From Candidatus Jordarchaeum madagascarense (GTDB lineage Archaea > Asgardarchaeota > Jordiarchaeia > Jordiarchaeales > Jordiarchaeaceae): a stretch of DNA of 6,145 nt. Numbering within the stretch: the first letter of the stretch is position 1; the number at the start of each line of letters is the position of its first letter. A program made the position numbers and the translations under genes. The notes beneath the pieces are model-generated. The model did not search any database. It had not been told where the DNA came from and was given only the letters and a program-made list of their open reading frames with translations. Positions 5,805 through 6,145 of the stretch are shown here, in pieces. The stretch is taken from positions 1 through 6,145 of the forward strand of contig DXJA01000425.1 in NCBI GenBank assembly GCA_019056875.1, read 5' to 3'.

Positions 5805-6043
5805 GTTTTCACCGGGATTACCCTCTCGGTGGTAGCCCAGGCAGCGAATTCCAAAGCCTGTTTTATATCCTCTTCTTTGAGTTCTGGATAATCTTCAATT
5901 ATTTCCTTGAAGGCTTTTCCAGAGGCAACTAGGCGAACAATGAGAGCCACCGGTATCCTTAACCCTTTAATACAAGGTTGCCCGCCCATTACGTTCGGAT
6001 CAATTGTAATCCGGTTAAATTCTAATTTTTCATCTTTGGACAT
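5801..6043 (-). CDS. DUF433-family antitoxin (COG2442), orphaned by loss of its toxin
   Basis: An 80-residue protein with the DUF433 signature RITIDPNVMGGQPCIKGLRIPV (11-32), followed by the helical segment with ASGKAFKEIIEDYPELKEEDI (40-60) and an alanine-rich helix. DUF433 proteins are small helix-turn-helix-like antitoxins, usually encoded just before a DUF5615 PIN-like nuclease, which they are thought to neutralise and probably autoregulate. ATG at 6043 is preferred: GAGG (6052-6055) stands 8 bases before it. An upstream in-frame TTG at 6061 would add only MFEAAS and has no such site. The stop overlaps the start of the truncated toxin frame. The antitoxin itself is intact and of normal length, so it may persist as an anti-addiction remnant or as a free regulator. 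Confidence 0.85.
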   Translation of the reverse strand: MSKDEKLEFNRITIDPNVMGGQPCIKGLRIPVALIVRLVASGKAFKEIIEDYPELKEEDIKQALEFAAWATTERVIPVKT

Positions 6044-6075
6044 TGATGCCGCCTCAAACAATGTGTTTATAAGGA
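6044..6075 (-). promoter_or_regulatory. Promoter and ribosome binding site of the DUF433 gene
   Basis: On the minus strand, CTTATAAAC (about 6066-6074) is a TATA-like box roughly 27 bases before the ATG at 6043. GAGG (6052-6055), 8 bases before that ATG, is the Shine-Dalgarno that decides the start. With transcription predicted close to the ATG, the Shine-Dalgarno would be used only if an upstream promoter beyond the window also reads through. Confidence 0.4.
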
Positions 6076-6145
6076 GACCATCTTCTTAAATTTTCTCATT
6101 AATACAAATAGGCGATGTAGATTCGTTCGATTTTTTAGGTTTTGT

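Noticed and set aside
5907..6089. Plus-strand 60-residue frame opposite the DUF433 gene
   Set aside because: Antisense shadow of a recognisable family; no ribosome binding site and no protein-like pattern.
6086..6145. Minus-strand open stretch from the window edge (TKPKKSNESTSPICINEKI, then stop)
   Set aside because: Only 19 codons with no recognisable pattern. It could be the C-terminus of an upstream gene but cannot be told from chance.

Overview
The window looks archaeal. Its core is a DNA topoisomerase VI locus (top6B then top6A), preceded by a GTPBP1-type translational GTPase. Promoters look archaeal (TATA-like boxes about 25-35 bases before the starts), and top6A appears to be interrupted by a tiny bulge-helix-bulge (BHB) intron of the kind spliced by the archaeal tRNA endonuclease. 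The Top6A residues around the TOPRIM motif (DGDPWG followed by HIAMVI once the gene is joined) are of the type I associate with TACK-group archaea. A Bathyarchaeia-like source is my guess, not a demonstrated assignment.

Layout. 1-56 (minus): the first codons of a divergent gene with a hydrophobic N-terminus, cut by the window edge. 57-127: shared AT-rich divergent promoter. 128-1792 (+): GTPBP1/2-like GTPase. 1793-1951: non-coding, with TATA-like boxes and a Shine-Dalgarno for the next gene. 1952-3877 (+): top6B, with an intact GHKL/H2TH/transducer core and a long acidic-basic-acidic tail. 3881-5235 (+): top6A, 3 bases downstream with its Shine-Dalgarno inside the end of top6B, so the two subunits are co-transcribed. 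Read straight through, top6A stops at 4889-4891, just after the catalytic DGDPWG motif. Removing 26 nt (4866-4891) restores one 442-residue protein, and the RNA there folds into an extended stem with a near-canonical BHB at exactly those boundaries. 5267-5287: pyrimidine tract, probably the operon terminator.

Downstream of the operon is a small accessory zone: a relic that looks like the C-terminal end of a ribbon-helix-helix antitoxin (5329-5391), a two-helix small membrane protein (5493-5726, +), and on the minus strand a DUF433-type antitoxin (5801-6043). That antitoxin's ATGA-coupled toxin partner is cut short after 15 codons (5757-5804).

Working together: Top6B (ATPase) and Top6A (cleavage subunit) form the A2B2 type IIB topoisomerase that passes one DNA duplex through another. 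Both carry unusual extensions: a lysine/glutamate-rich C-terminal tail on B and an extra winged-helix-like N-terminal domain on A. Top6A production would depend on mRNA splicing. Base composition is mosaic: A+C-rich coding stretches (roughly 200-765 and 2100-4843) switch to G+T-richer coding inside two genes, each time at a highly conserved motif, the second time at the edge of the intron stem.
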